A stretch of 64,000 nt of DNA from AV69 sp963742315. Lineage in GTDB: Bacteria > Verrucomicrobiota > Verrucomicrobiia > Chthoniobacterales > UBA10450. The notes under the pieces were generated by a model, which was not told the DNA's origin, ran no database searches, and saw nothing but the letters and a program-made list of their open reading frames with translations. The position numbers and the translations under genes were made by a program. The stretch lies in contig CAVULE010000013.1 of the NCBI GenBank assembly GCA_963742315.1, positions 62,001 through 126,000 of the forward strand, in the 5' to 3' direction. This document shows positions 27,517 through 35,495 of the stretch, piece after piece. Every line of letters starts with the position of its first letter. Positions within the stretch are counted from its first letter, which is position 1.

Positions 27517-27915
27517 TTAAGGTCCGTACGGTGACCAGAAGCCTGTCCCAGCGACGTCAGACAATATGTTGTAATCACTTGAAGAGACTTGTGGAAGTTG
27601 ATCTACCGTCTGTGAACCATAGGGCGTCCCGAAGATACTATTGCCTGTGTTGTATAGGGGAGAACCTTTCTTAATGTAGCTGGTCCAATCCGCAACTGAA
27701 ACGGGGTCGTTGGTCTTTTTGTTGTTCTCGATCGCGTATTGGTCCAACGCTGAGTCAATTATCCGTAAATCGTTCAAAATACGGCTGGCCTGTGAGCGCT
27801 TGCGTGCGCGCATGAATCCGGGCACTGCGATGGCCGCAAGCAAGGCAATAATTGCAACAACAATCATGATCTCAACGAGAGTGAATCCCTTTTGGTTTAG
27901 TGGTGGGGTGCTCAT
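27517..27915 (-). CDS. orphan type II secretion/type IV pilin-like protein
   Basis: 132 residues. A canonical class III prepilin leader, KGFTLVEIMIVVAIIALLA, has a short basic N-terminus, Gly before Phe at the cleavage site, and Glu at +5. It continues into a hydrophobic alpha-1 helix and a short globular C-terminal domain (W-S-P-Y-G-P ending) typical of GspG-like proteins in Verrucomicrobiota. No assembly genes adjoin it. It would be processed by a prepilin peptidase encoded elsewhere. Confidence 0.88.
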   Translation of the reverse strand: MSTPPLNQKGFTLVEIMIVVAIIALLAAIAVPGFMRARKRSQASRILNDLRIIDSALDQYAIENNKKTNDPVSVADWTSYIKKGSPLYNTGNSIFGTPYGSQTVDQLPQVSSSDYNILSDVAGTGFWSPYGP

Positions 27916-28175
27916 TATTTAGAAATTATGTTTTTTGCAGCATTGGACATGCCATTATATCGATGCTCGATATGATCCATCGCTCGCGCCGTGCGTAAGA
28001 TGGAGTATCATCGCTCTCGTGCCCGGCCAGTCTCATTTTAGCGATTCTTCTTTCGCTTAGATGCGACGTTCAGATTGAAATCGGGATGTTGTTTCCACAT
28101 TCGATTCAAACATCAGCTGGCAGCCGGGAAAGACTTGCCGCATCTGCGTGACCGCCCCATAGTCGAAATCCAGGC

Positions 28176-29171
28176 ATGCAAATCGTTCGCTCCTCTGGGC
28201 CCGCCTCTCCCAGCTTAGGCATCAGACCAGTGCGGTTTGTGCTGGGTATTATTGCCTGCGTAGGAATAGCCCTCACCCTTTTCTCACTCCTGTTCGGCTT
28301 TCGTTCGATTCCAACGAATTCAGTAGGCGTCAAGCTTCGCTTCGGCGCGTTGTCCGGGATCGAGGATCCCGGGTTGACCTACGTCATCCCGTATGTGGAT
28401 GAGCTGGTCATCGTGCCAACGCAACGGCTCCTGAAGCTCGAGTTCGGGTTTTCCACTCCCGGCGCCACCAATCTCTACCAACACGACCGGGAAGGCCAAG
28501 ACACTGAAACCATGATCACCGGCGATCTCAACACCGCTTTGGTGCCGTGGGTAGTGCAATATCGAATTACCGATCCAAAAATGTATTTGTTTGGGGTGCG
28601 CGAGCCGGAGCAAACCTTGCGCGACTTATCGGAGAGCGTGATGCGCGAAGTGATCGGTGATCGCACCGTGGATGAAGTCCTTACCATTGGGCGCCACGAC
28701 ATTGAAACAGCCTCGCTTAAACGCCTGGCCGAGCTTTGCTCTGACTACAAACTCGGCCTGCAGATTCAACAGGTCCAACTTGCCACGGTGCGTCCGCCAG
28801 CGGTGGTGCAGGCTGCTTTCAATGAAGTGAACCAGGCGCAACAAGAGAAGCAGACCGCGATTAATCAGGCGTGGGCCGTCTATAATGATGCTGTTCCGAA
28901 TGCCAGCGGCCGAGCCAAGGAGCGTCTGAAACAAGCTGAGGCTTACGCTTTTAACCGGGTAAACCAGGCCAAAGGCGACGCGGAGAAGTTCACTCTTCTA
29001 CTAACCGAGTACCGTAAAGCACCCGATGTTACCCGGCGCCGAATTTACCTGGAACAAATGCAGACGATCCTTCCCTCATTGCAAAAAAAGGTAATCGTGG
29101 ACGACAGCCTGAAGAACATCTTGCAAACACTTCCGCTAACGACTCCCGAATCGACTCCCTCAGCGCGTTAG
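28176..29171 (+). CDS. hflK: HflK-like SPFH/band 7 membrane protein
   Basis: 331 residues: a cytoplasmic N-terminus, one membrane helix (about 22-42), then an SPFH domain (IPTNSVGVKLRFGALSGIEDPGLTYVIPY) and a long Ala/Gln-rich coiled coil (VNQAQQEKQTAINQAW). Together with the next gene, 13 bases downstream, it forms the HflK-HflC pair, which surrounds FtsH protease in a membrane microdomain and limits access of substrates. No ftsH is nearby. Start ATG 28176 has only a weak ribosome-binding site. Confidence 0.88.
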   Translation: MQIVRSSGPASPSLGIRPVRFVLGIIACVGIALTLFSLLFGFRSIPTNSVGVKLRFGALSGIEDPGLTYVIPYVDELVIVPTQRLLKLEFGFSTPGATNLYQHDREGQDTETMITGDLNTALVPWVVQYRITDPKMYLFGVREPEQTLRDLSESVMREVIGDRTVDEVLTIGRHDIETASLKRLAELCSDYKLGLQIQQVQLATVRPPAVVQAAFNEVNQAQQEKQTAINQAWAVYNDAVPNASGRAKERLKQAEAYAFNRVNQAKGDAEKFTLLLTEYRKAPDVTRRRIYLEQMQTILPSLQKKVIVDDSLKNILQTLPLTTPESTPSAR

Positions 29172-29184
29172 GAAACTACCAAGT

Positions 29185-30201
29185 ATGCCGCCAAGACTGA
29201 TCCGGATTTTGCAGTCCCGCACCATGGCGATACTGGGTTTCATCTTTATTCTAACGGGACTTAAGTGGGGTTCGATGCTCTTTATCGTTCGCCAGTACGA
29301 AGACGCGATTGTTACTCGCTTCGGTAAAGCCATTCGCACCGAAACTACGCCGGGATTGAAGTTGAAAATCCCATTCTTCGATAAAGTAAACCGGTTTGAT
29401 AAACGCGTGCTGGCCTGGGACGGTCCGCCGACGGAGTGCCCGACCAAAGACAAGCTTTATCTCATCGTCGATTGCTTCGCGCGCTGGCGCATAAGCGATC
29501 CGCTTCTCTACTACAACCGGTTAAATGACGAACGGAGCGCTCTCTCCCGCCTGGACGATATTCTCGGCAGCGAAACGCGGACGGCGGTAGCTACGCACGA
29601 TCTCGTGGAGATCATTCGAGTAACTAAAGGACGACAGCCCTTGCGCGATACGGAATTGGAGAAAAGCGGTACGGTTTTACCAACTAAACTTCCAGATATT
29701 CAGCTTGGGCGAGGGGAGATCGAGAAACAAATTACGGAACGGACCCGGCAAAAGATTGCCGACTTTGGGATCGAACTACTCGATGAGCGATTCAAGCGCA
29801 GCAAATACAACCCGGCGGTTGCTGAGAAGATTATTGAGAGGATGTCGAGCGAGCGCCACCAGATCGCGGCGCGGTTCCGTTCCGAGGGCCACGGCGAGGC
29901 GGCCAATATCAGCGGACAAAAAGAAAGCGAGGTGGCATCGATTATTTCCAGTGCCAACCGCGATGCGTTGAAGATCGAAGGCGAGGCCGACGCGGAAGCA
30001 GCGCGTATTTACGCCAACGCCTACAGCACGCCCGACGCGCAGGACCTTTACCTGTTCCTGCGCAGCCTCGACGTCGCGCGCTCCGCCTTCGAACACGACA
30101 CCACTGCGGTCATTTCCACCAACAGCGATCTCGGTCGTGTTCTCAAAAGTATGAGTGGACCGCTGCTGGTTCCAACAAAGACACCGGGACCCTCCCAGTA
30201 G
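29185..30201 (+). CDS. hflC: HflC-like SPFH/band 7 membrane protein
   Basis: 338 residues. N-terminal membrane helix (about 12-34), SPFH domain with VRQYEDAIVTRFGKAIRTE and GLKLKIPFFDKVNRFDKRVL, then AARFRSEGHGEAANISGQKE and the EAARIYANAY segment characteristic of HflC. Partner of the upstream hflK. The 13-base spacing indicates co-transcription. The ALKIEGEADAEAARIYA stretch is the conserved coiled-coil end of HflC. Confidence 0.92.
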   Translation: MPPRLIRILQSRTMAILGFIFILTGLKWGSMLFIVRQYEDAIVTRFGKAIRTETTPGLKLKIPFFDKVNRFDKRVLAWDGPPTECPTKDKLYLIVDCFARWRISDPLLYYNRLNDERSALSRLDDILGSETRTAVATHDLVEIIRVTKGRQPLRDTELEKSGTVLPTKLPDIQLGRGEIEKQITERTRQKIADFGIELLDERFKRSKYNPAVAEKIIERMSSERHQIAARFRSEGHGEAANISGQKESEVASIISSANRDALKIEGEADAEAARIYANAYSTPDAQDLYLFLRSLDVARSAFEHDTTAVISTNSDLGRVLKSMSGPLLVPTKTPGPSQ

Positions 30202-30278
30202 CCTTGATCGTTGGTAACAAGCGGCTTTCGGTGCAGCGCATTTTAAACAAAGGTGTAGTCCCATTCGATCGCCGGAAT

Positions 30279-30343
30279 TGTAGGGCGAGCGCTCCCGCCT
30301 GCCAGGATGGAATGGTTCGACAGGCAGGAATGCCTGTCCTACA
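30279..30343. repeat. imperfect inverted repeat ending TGTAGG / CCTACA
   Basis: Left arm TGTAGGGCGAGCGCTCCCGC, right arm GGCAGGAATGCCTGTCCTACA; arms pair over about 22 of 25 positions with G/T allowance. It sits between the converging hflC and sat-cysC genes. Could act as a terminator hairpin; it looks like a dispersed REP/MITE-type element. Confidence 0.6.
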
Positions 30344-30448
30344 ACTGCGGTCCTTGGGTCTTGGTAAGAAATGCGAATTACGCGTTCGCTATTCTGCGTT
30401 CATGTCGAGAGAACAATCTGCAGAAGTAGTCGCTCTCGTTCGAACTCT

Positions 30449-32227
30449 TCAACTGACGCGCGAATTACTCGGATTCCCGATGAAGCCTTCGCTTTCCAAA
30501 TGAAGAATTATCTCCTGAGCCGCTTCATCAGGAGCTAGTTCAGCCGTATTGATGGTGATGTCCGCATCGGTTGGTTCTTCGTAGGGATCGGAGATACCGG
30601 TAAACTCCTTGATAATGCCGGCCCGGGCTTTGGCGTAGAGACCTTTGCGATCGCGTTCTTCGCAAACTTCAACCGGCGTTGAGAGATGCACCATGATGAA
30701 TCCGCCCAAAGGCGCAATCATGGCGCGCACTTCCTTCCGCATGGCATCGTAGGGAGCGATGGGAGCGCAGATGGCAATGCCACGGTTCTTGGTGATCTCG
30801 GAAGCGACGTACCCGATGCGTCGGATGTTGAGGTCGCGATGTTCGCGCGAAAAACCAAGCTCGGAAGAGAGATGCTTGCGGACCAGATCGCCGTCAAAAA
30901 GCGTAACCGGCCTGCCCCCGATTTCGAGAAGTTTGATCAGCAGGACGTTGGCAATAGTTGATTTGCCGGCGCCGGATAAGCCAGTGAAGAAAACGGTGAA
31001 CCCTTGTTGATGGCGAGGCGGGAAGCTTCGCCGTAGTTCTTGGATGACTTCGGAATAGGTAAACCAGTCCGGGATAAGGCGTCCTTCATTGAGCCGCTGG
31101 CGTAATTCCGTGCCTGAAAGGTTCAGGACCCGGGCGTCGCGCGGAACTTCATCCTCCGGCAGGTACTTGGCCTTGTCCTCCACATAAACCATGTTGTGGA
31201 AGGGAACCATTGTCACCCCGATCTCCGCTTCGTGTTTTTGGAACAACTCCTGAGCAGCATACGGATCGTAAAACGCCTTTCCGTTAGCATCCTTCCCCGG
31301 CCCGGCATGATCGCGACCGATGATCATGTGCGAACATCCACAGTTCTTTCGGATCAGGGCGTGCCAAATCGCCTCTCGTGGCCCCGCCATACGCATCGCC
31401 AGCGGTAGGAGGGCAAGCTTGGCGGTTCCACGCGGATACTTCGTCAGAACTACCTGGTAACACCGAACTCGGGTGAAATAATCGACGTCACCCGGCTTTG
31501 TCAGTCCCACCGCCGGATGAATGAGCAAGCTTGCTTCAGCCTGTTTGCATGCGCGGAAGGTCAATTCAACATGGGCCCGATGCATGGGATTGCGGGTCTG
31601 AAAGGCGACAATCCGGCGCCAGCCATGCCGGGCGAATTGCTGCCTCAATTCAGAAGGCGATAAACGCAATGTTTTGAAATCATAGCTGGAAGGCCGCTGC
31701 ACGCCCTCAAGCCGGCCTCCGACGTACCATGGATTCGATTTGCTAAGCACATGGAAGACGCCCGGATGGGCGGGACTGGTAGTATTGAATACCGCCTGCG
31801 CTTCCTCGCGGCGATCAGGTTTCCACACTTCTTCCACGTGCAACAGGGCCAGCATCACTCCTTCGGGATCCCGGAGAGCAATCTTGCTGCGTCCGGCAGT
31901 GAGCGATTTCGCGAAGTCCTCGTTTACATCGAGCGTAATCGGAATTGGCCAAGGAATACCTGACCCCAGCCGCATCTCGCTGCAAACGCGTTCGTAATCG
32001 CCCTTCGTCATAAAGCCGCGCAAAGGCGAAAAACCTCCGTTGAGGAGAAGCTCAAGATCACAGAGCTGTCGGGGCGTTAAGTCCCAGGACGGCAGTCCCT
32101 TCGATTCAGCCTTTATGTCCGCCCTTCGCTCGGAACCGACGTAAAGGTCGATCAGCTCGCCGCCGTGGGCAACAGGCAGATGAGCGGCGGAAGTGCGTTC
32201 CAAACTATCAACCGTTTCGTCGTGCAT
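30449..32227 (-). CDS. bifunctional sulfate adenylyltransferase / adenylylsulfate kinase
   Basis: 592 residues from ATG 32227 (a TTG lies one codon earlier). The ATP sulfurylase part (about 1-400) has the PUA-like N-domain and catalytic motifs VAFQTRNPMHRAH and IIGRDHAGPGKDANG. The APS kinase part (about 415-590) has the P-loop FFTGLSGAGKSTIA, DGDLVRKHLSSELGFS and the lid region KARAGIIKEFTGISDPYEEP. It converts sulfate plus ATP to APS and then PAPS in one polypeptide, for sulfate assimilation or sulfation. No cysD/cysN, cysH or sulfotransferase lies nearby. The domain order (Sat then CysC) is that of fungal and some bacterial fused enzymes. Confidence 0.95.
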   Translation of the reverse strand: MHDETVDSLERTSAAHLPVAHGGELIDLYVGSERRADIKAESKGLPSWDLTPRQLCDLELLLNGGFSPLRGFMTKGDYERVCSEMRLGSGIPWPIPITLDVNEDFAKSLTAGRSKIALRDPEGVMLALLHVEEVWKPDRREEAQAVFNTTSPAHPGVFHVLSKSNPWYVGGRLEGVQRPSSYDFKTLRLSPSELRQQFARHGWRRIVAFQTRNPMHRAHVELTFRACKQAEASLLIHPAVGLTKPGDVDYFTRVRCYQVVLTKYPRGTAKLALLPLAMRMAGPREAIWHALIRKNCGCSHMIIGRDHAGPGKDANGKAFYDPYAAQELFQKHEAEIGVTMVPFHNMVYVEDKAKYLPEDEVPRDARVLNLSGTELRQRLNEGRLIPDWFTYSEVIQELRRSFPPRHQQGFTVFFTGLSGAGKSTIANVLLIKLLEIGGRPVTLFDGDLVRKHLSSELGFSREHRDLNIRRIGYVASEITKNRGIAICAPIAPYDAMRKEVRAMIAPLGGFIMVHLSTPVEVCEERDRKGLYAKARAGIIKEFTGISDPYEEPTDADITINTAELAPDEAAQEIILHLESEGFIGNPSNSRVS

Positions 32228-32330
32228 CAAGATCGCGAAAAGGTGGACCCTAGTCGAGGTACGGTTCGCAGCAAGGGTTCTCTGCGGAAGGACTGCATGG
32301 GCTTGGCAGTGAAGAAAGTTTTGTGCCGCG

Positions 32331-32448
32331 TGTCTTCGGCGGAAATGGAGCTCGCGGGAGTTTTCGACATCGAAAAGCCCCGCAAGGGTGAGCGCTCGGG
32401 AAAGAGCGAATCAATCGAACCTTCGCGCCGCACCACCACTAAGTTGGC
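32331..32448 (-). repeat. ~118-bp repeat R, copy 1
   Basis: Aligns over its length (roughly three positions in four) with 42520-42638: both carry TGG AGC-rich left ends (CGGCGG.AATGGAGC), a GACAT..A..AAGCCC centre, TCAATCGAACC and the right end CCACTAAGTT. It lies just beyond the 5' end of the sat-cysC gene. Orientation is given so that the end shared with tRNA-Arg matches the 3' end of that tRNA. Confidence 0.7.
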
Positions 32449-32458
32449 CAGTGCACTA

Positions 32459-32528
32459 TGCCCCCGGCGGCAATGGAGCCGCTGGGGAAGCGAGCGGGCG
32501 ACATGGACAAAGCCCGCAGAGTCGAAGG
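32459..32528 (-). repeat. ~118-bp repeat R, copy 2, truncated
   Basis: Second partial copy (CCCCCGGCGGCAATGGAGCC...GACATGGACAAAGCCC) in tandem with copy 1, 10 bases apart. It loses similarity about 40 bases before the insertion sequence begins at 32565. Confidence 0.65.
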
Positions 32529-32609
32529 GAGGGGAAAGATAGGGTCAGTCTAGGGTTGCATTGATTTGACGGACAGTGGGCTAAGGGTCAAAAACCCAAG
32601 GCAGTCCAC

Positions 32610-32958
32610 ATGAAGACACAGTTATCCCAGACCGACTCGCCGCAAGGCGAGCTATACCGATCAATACAAGCAGGAGGCACTTAAGCTCTGGCGCAACAGC
32701 GGCCGCAGCGCGGCCAAAGTAGGAGCGGAGCTAGGGATTCGTCCGCCGCTCCTCTATCGCTGGGCGCAGCTGGAGCGCGAACCCGAGGCGACTAAGAGCA
32801 AGGGGAAATCCAGGCGCACTGTCGAGGAGCTGGAGGCAGAGAACCGGCATTTACGAGCGGAGAACGCCAAGCTTTTAGAACAGCGTGAAGTGTTAAAAAA
32901 ATCTCTGGGCATCCTCTCCGAAGTGCCGCCCAGCGGTATGCCCGGATCGAACAAATGA
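32610..32958 (+). pseudogene. IS3-family orfA (HTH/leucine-zipper subunit), frameshifted
   Basis: ATG 32610 opens MKTQLSQTDSP and then runs to a stop. The +1 frame continues as RRKASYTDQYKQEALKLW, the IS3 orfA helix-turn-helix start, and goes on to a leucine-zipper segment (ELEAENRHLRAENAKLLEQ) and KKSLGIL. A single-base change near 32645 explains the break. Its stop overlaps the orfB start. Confidence 0.75.
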
Positions 32959-33771
32959 GCGGCTCCTACAAGGTAGCTTGGTTATGCGAAGCGCTTCTGG
33001 TCTCGCGCAGCGGTTACTACAACTGGAAGGAACGGCCAGCGAAGCCCAGCCCACGTGAGGTAGAGAACACTGGCTTGCGCAGACGCATCCAGGAAGAGTT
33101 CGCGCGCAGTCGCCAGACTTATGGCAGCCCGCGGCTCTCCCATGCCTTGGGTTGTCTAGGGAAGCGTAACCGCATCGCTCGACTGATGCGCGCACAGGGG
33201 CTCTTTGCCCGGCGCCGTTCCAAGTATCGGGTGGCGACGACCGATAGTCGCCAGGGTGGAGCGATTGCTCCTAATCGTTTGCCAGATCTGCGGGTATGGC
33301 GTTGTGATCAGGTCTGGGTCAGCGATGCGACGGGCGTACTGACTGGTCAAGGTTGGTTGTATCTGGTCGCGGTCCTGGATGTCTTTAGCCGGAGGGTGGT
33401 CGGTTGGGCCATGAGTCCTAGCCTGGATGCTCCATTGACCGTCGCGGCCCTGCGCATGGCGGTAAGTCAACGCCGCCCCGCTCCCAGGCTTCATCCTTCA
33501 CTCCGATCGTGGGAGCCAGTTCGCCGGCGCCGCTTACCGTCAGGTCTTGGCCCAACATGGTCTGTGCCCTTCCATGAGTCGCCAAGGCAACTGTTACGAT
33601 AACGCCTTCATCGAATCCTTCTGGAGCAGCCTCAAATACGAGCTAGTCTATCATCGTCGCTTCGCGACCTTCACTGAGGCCCGCACCGCTATCTTCGATT
33701 ACATCGAGACCTTCTACAACCGCACCCGACTGCACTCCAGTCTTGCTTATCGCCGAGGCGGCAAAAGCTAA
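32955..33771 (+). pseudogene. IS3-family orfB transposase (DDE), frameshifted
   Basis: N-terminal HTH_21 region (SRSGYYNW, RQTYGSPRL), then rve catalytic core. First Asp is in VWVSDATG; second in the shifted frame as LHSDRGSQF; Glu in NAFIESFWSSLKYE. An extra C near 33482 (GCTCCCAGG where GCTCCAGG restores APGFILHSDRG) breaks the frame between the first and second catalytic Asp. The C-terminus (RLHSSLAYRR) is the usual IS3 ending. Confidence 0.82.
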
Positions 33772-33808
33772 CGTTCACATCCTGTCCCAAGTTGAAGGCA
33801 GGGCTTAA

Positions 33809-34021
33809 ATGAAGAAAACACTTATCTTCGCCCTTTTGGCGATGATCTATGTGCCAGGAGCTATGCATACCTATCGGGGTAGCAATGTTGGCGGCGGATA
33901 CCGCTTCATTTTTGACCAAAATCATACCAGCGTTGCTTTCTTCCAGTTACTAGTCAACCAAACAACATTAGAACGACACAGTCTTACAACAATGAACAAA
34001 TGCCCAGCCTTGTGGCCATGA
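33809..34021 (+). CDS. short hypothetical protein with signal-like N-terminus
   Basis: 70 codons. Begins MKKTLIFALLAMIYVPGAMH, a short basic then hydrophobic stretch, followed by TYRGSNVGGGYRFIFDQNH. No recognised family. The C-terminal third has no clear character and may be read-through after decay. It starts 17 bases beyond the IS end, so it may be a fragment of a gene disrupted there. Confidence 0.3.
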   Translation: MKKTLIFALLAMIYVPGAMHTYRGSNVGGGYRFIFDQNHTSVAFFQLLVNQTTLERHSLTTMNKCPALWP

Positions 34022-34143
34022 GTGGCGCCCGAGTGGCGCCCTAGCTTTCGATCCGCTGCCGCCTACTCGGGCAGGACCAAAAGCGCCGCTAAAGTTATTT
34101 GCACGGCGTCCAGAGATTTATCGACTAGCGCCGCGAGGTTTTT

Positions 34144-35037
34144 TTAAGACTCATGCAACGTAGCTGAGACACGCGTCCACACGCCTTCCAATAGCGCAGG
34201 CACCCACTTTTCGGCGGGACAGCGGCTCCAACTCTGACTGAGGAAGACGAGGTCACGATTCGCTGCGCCTTTGCTCGCGCTTCCCAGCTCAAGGATGAAG
34301 AGCGAGCCTCTCCTAAAGGGACAACCGCCGACCTCGCCGGAGGTTTTCGCCTGGCGTACAACGGTGGGTGGTGCAAAGAGGCATTCGTCCACGGCAGCAT
34401 CCGTCGTTATTGAAGATCGAAGCGCTGGGTCGGCAGCAAGTTGCCGCATTTTATGCAGGCCATCATCAATGAGCTGCCGAGCTGCAATTAACGCGATAAC
34501 GCCACTCAGATCGCCATTCACCATGGAAGCAAGAAGCGTTTTGGCCCGCTCCAGCCTGCCGCTGATGCGCCACCCCAGCATTCTCAGGACATTGGAAGAG
34601 CTTGCAGCCTCAAGCACGATACGGGCCGCTGCCAAACTCTCCTCAGTGGCCGTGAACGTTTCCACGAACAATCTTCCTATGCTCTGCTGCACAAGCAGAC
34701 CGAGCTTCTCCGCAGTTCCGATCCCTCTAACCCATTCGGCCAGGGGCTCCAATTGAGCGGGTCCGTGTTTCACCTCGTCGGCCTTGACGTTTAGTCTCGA
34801 CCACAGTTCGTCTTGCGCGGCGGCGCGGCTGGGGTTGGTGCGCGGCAGCATAGTTGGGAATAATCTGCCGTTGAGCGAGAAAATACGGAGCATTTTCCGG
34901 AGACGCTGCACGTTGCGAACAGGACCATGTCCTATAAAGTCCCGGTCGAACCTTGAATCATTTGAAATTGTCCGGATCTCTGCCGGATCCGTGACGACGA
35001 CAATGTCAGTGATACCGGGAAAATACGTGCGTTTCAT
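34144..35037 (-). CDS. short cytochrome P450-like protein, catalytic motifs degenerate
   Basis: About 297 residues from ATG 35037. The N-terminus (VVVTDPAEIRTISNDSRFDRDF) is a P450 beginning. The middle (GVIALIAARQLIDDGLHKM) fits an I-helix region without the (A/G)GxxT signature. The K-helix region reads AVDECLFAPPTVVRQA, where P450s have ExxRxxPP, so the Arg is missing. The following strand GGCPFRRGSLFILELGSA is P450-like. A single Cys in SWSRCPAEKW sits where the heme-ligand loop would be, but the FxxGxxxC pattern is absent. The usual length is about 400. Either a decaying P450 or a non-heme derivative. Confidence 0.5.
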   Translation of the reverse strand: MKRTYFPGITDIVVVTDPAEIRTISNDSRFDRDFIGHGPVRNVQRLRKMLRIFSLNGRLFPTMLPRTNPSRAAAQDELWSRLNVKADEVKHGPAQLEPLAEWVRGIGTAEKLGLLVQQSIGRLFVETFTATEESLAAARIVLEAASSSNVLRMLGWRISGRLERAKTLLASMVNGDLSGVIALIAARQLIDDGLHKMRQLAADPALRSSITTDAAVDECLFAPPTVVRQAKTSGEVGGCPFRRGSLFILELGSASKGAANRDLVFLSQSWSRCPAEKWVPALLEGVWTRVSATLHES

Positions 35038-35256
35038 GCTGGGACACACATCCGATTAGAAGTAATTGTTAGAGGTTTCTCTCTCCTATTTTACGTATTC
35101 TGTCGTTTTGAGGCAATACCAGCAGATGGGCGGATCGCCATTCGACAACAGCAAAGCAACGCAAGGAGAATGGTTCTCTCACGGTCGCTAGTAAAACGTC
35201 TGAATCATTCTCAGTGCCCGATAAGCCGGATTACCGGGCATGTATTCGCGTTGCGC

Positions 35257-35418
35257 CCGTCAAGGTTCTTCTTCGGCCTACGCCAATTTCTTGTGCTCTT
35301 CTGACCTCGCAATGGCATTCGAGCGTCCTCTCTCAAGCCAAAGAAACGCTGTCAGCAAATCATCGGCCTTAACGATGAATCGTTTTTCGTCGCGCTGTCC
35401 ATCAACGCAAAAAAGAAG
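35257..35418. repeat. ~160-bp repeat S, copy 1
   Basis: Nearly identical to 39325-39490 and, over about 50 bases, to 41868-41920. Contains the conserved GACCTCGCAATGGCATTCGA and AAATCATCGGCC segments. This copy overlaps the intact small gene 35278-35469. Confidence 0.85.
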
Positions 35419-35469
35419 TCCGTGCTTGGTGAAATGCCCGGCGATGCCGTAAGACCAGTCCCGAGACAT
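35278..35469 (-). CDS. small hypothetical protein (repeat S gene)
   Basis: 63 residues, ATG 35469. Sequence includes KHGLLFCVDGQRDEKRFIVK and ADDLLTAFLWLERGRSNAIA. Two other places in the window (39325-39490, 41868-41920) carry decayed versions of the C-terminal half, with the ADDLLTAFL.LERGRSNAIA segment kept, so this is a real, recurring gene. Both decayed copies follow a peptidase-S74 tail. Function unknown. Confidence 0.5.
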   Translation of the reverse strand: MSRDWSYGIAGHFTKHGLLFCVDGQRDEKRFIVKADDLLTAFLWLERGRSNAIARSEEHKKLA

Positions 35470-35495
35470 TTTTGCGAATTGTCAGACACTCAACG

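Larger units (their letters stand above)
32565..33792 (+). mobile_element. IS3-family insertion sequence, inactivated
   Basis: About 1.2 kb with two overlapping transposase frames in the IS3 layout (orfA then orfB, ATGA overlap). Candidate ends are TTGACGGACAGTGGG on the left and, reversed from the right, CTTGGGACAGGATGTG. These match only partly, so the exact termini are uncertain, and I see no clear target duplication. Both transposase frames carry a frameshift, so the element is unlikely to move itself. It lies beside the repeat-R tandem, next to the sat-cysC gene. Confidence 0.8.

Noticed and set aside
32165..32542. 125-codon plus-strand frame spanning repeat R
   Set aside because: It overlaps the 5' end of sat-cysC and crosses two copies of a non-coding repeat; no domain features.
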